In this document: positions 63,873-64,000 of the stretch, in pieces
Numbering within the stretch: position 1 is the stretch's first letter
Layout of the letters: every line of letters starts with the position of its first letter
Assembly: GCF_004367585.1 (NCBI RefSeq)
Contig: NZ_CP038015.1
Span: forward strand, 3,106,001 to 3,170,000
Direction: 5' to 3'
Source of the DNA: Paenisporosarcina antarctica
GTDB taxonomy: Bacteria > Bacillota > Bacilli > Bacillales_A > Planococcaceae
Length of the DNA: 64,000 bases
Program-made: the position numbers and the translations under genes
Notes under the pieces: model-generated
Database searches by the model: none
What the model saw: only the letters and a program-made list of their open reading frames with translations
What the model was told of the DNA's origin: nothing

Positions 63873-63917
63873 AAAGACAGAGAGCCAAGTGGTGTTGTCA
63901 CTTGGCTCTCTGTCTTT
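63873..63917 (+). terminator. Perfect 19-bp hairpin, CCAAGTG type
   Basis: AAAGACAGAGAGCCAAGTG pairs perfectly with its complement around GTGTTGT. It lies about 95 bases past the MFS stop. The tip CCAAGTG..TTGTCACTTGG is nearly the same as in the hairpin at 18529-18575, but the lower stem differs completely. Confidence 0.7.
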
Positions 63918-64000
63918 CTGCACGTTTACATCTGTCGTTTTACTACAACCCAAACTCATATTCGTGGACGAGAGAAAGAATTATTATTTATTACTATCAA

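Noticed and set aside
1-64000. tRNA, rRNA or other structural RNA genes
   Set aside because: No tRNA-like CCA-ended cloverleaf or conserved rRNA stretch was noticed; a tRNAscan or Infernal run would settle this.

Overview
The window reads as chromosomal DNA of a low-GC, Gram-positive, endospore-forming member of the Bacillales. The best match in style is the family Planococcaceae (Sporosarcina, Paenisporosarcina or Psychrobacillus type); this placement is inferred from gene content, not measured. Pointers are strong AGGAGG-type ribosome binding sites, frequent TTG and GTG starts, a Spo0E-like phosphatase, a YteA-type DksA protein, SulP/UspA pairs, the ycs/pxp 5-oxoprolinase operon and many long intrinsic terminators. 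I see no rRNA, tRNA, CRISPR array or prophage. The only intact mobile element is one IS110-family insertion sequence.

Layout. 0-9 kb: a truncated EamA exporter divergent from an Lrp/AsnC regulator; a kinase-fold gene behind a yybP-ykoY (manganese) riboswitch; an EAL phosphodiesterase; a ferredoxin-NADP reductase; a YczE-like membrane protein; a DJ-1/PfpI protein; a YkvI-like carrier. 9-20 kb: a SulP transporter, a serine-recombinase-like protein without catalytic serine, a UspA protein, a methyltransferase, trhO, a MacB/FtsX-type ABC exporter lying between two copies of one terminator, a second EAL protein, and a secreted GDSL esterase. 20-26 kb: a YteA-type protein that may start at ATT, Ohr, glycerate kinase, a second UspA beside a dead SulP remnant, DegV, and an SDR protein. 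26-37 kb: hom-thrC-thrB divergent from an aspartokinase, which together lead from aspartate towards threonine, then pxpB-pxpC-pxpA-NRAMP-ycsI for 5-oxoproline use. 37-50 kb: an MFS exporter with an HxlR regulator, an NlpC/P60 pseudogene, a DAO-type oxidase, Spo0E-like protein, the IS110 element inside a palindromic repeat, an LLM oxidoreductase, an aldo-keto reductase, proline dehydrogenase and a YfbR-like nucleotidase. 50-64 kb: a broken HNH nuclease, a GNAT, a diguanylate cyclase, a DUF2935 protein, sbcD-sbcC, padR-DUF2812, a LysE-type exporter and an MFS exporter.

The most unusual signal is not a gene. Three intergenic regions (about 23.0, 31.6 and 36.9 kb, with a weaker fourth candidate at 47.0 kb) each hold a short array of units spaced 21 bp apart, exactly so in two of them. 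Each array has its own 7-13 base core followed by unrelated sequence. Two of the arrays end in the same kind of small TGAGC/GCTCA hairpin. A 21-bp spacing is two helical turns, so the cores would lie on one face of the DNA. I do not recognise this as a described repeat class. Other items worth attention are the IS110 element splitting a palindromic repeat, with a structured leader that could be its bridge RNA, the manganese riboswitch in front of a kinase-like gene, and several decaying paralogue fragments next to intact copies.
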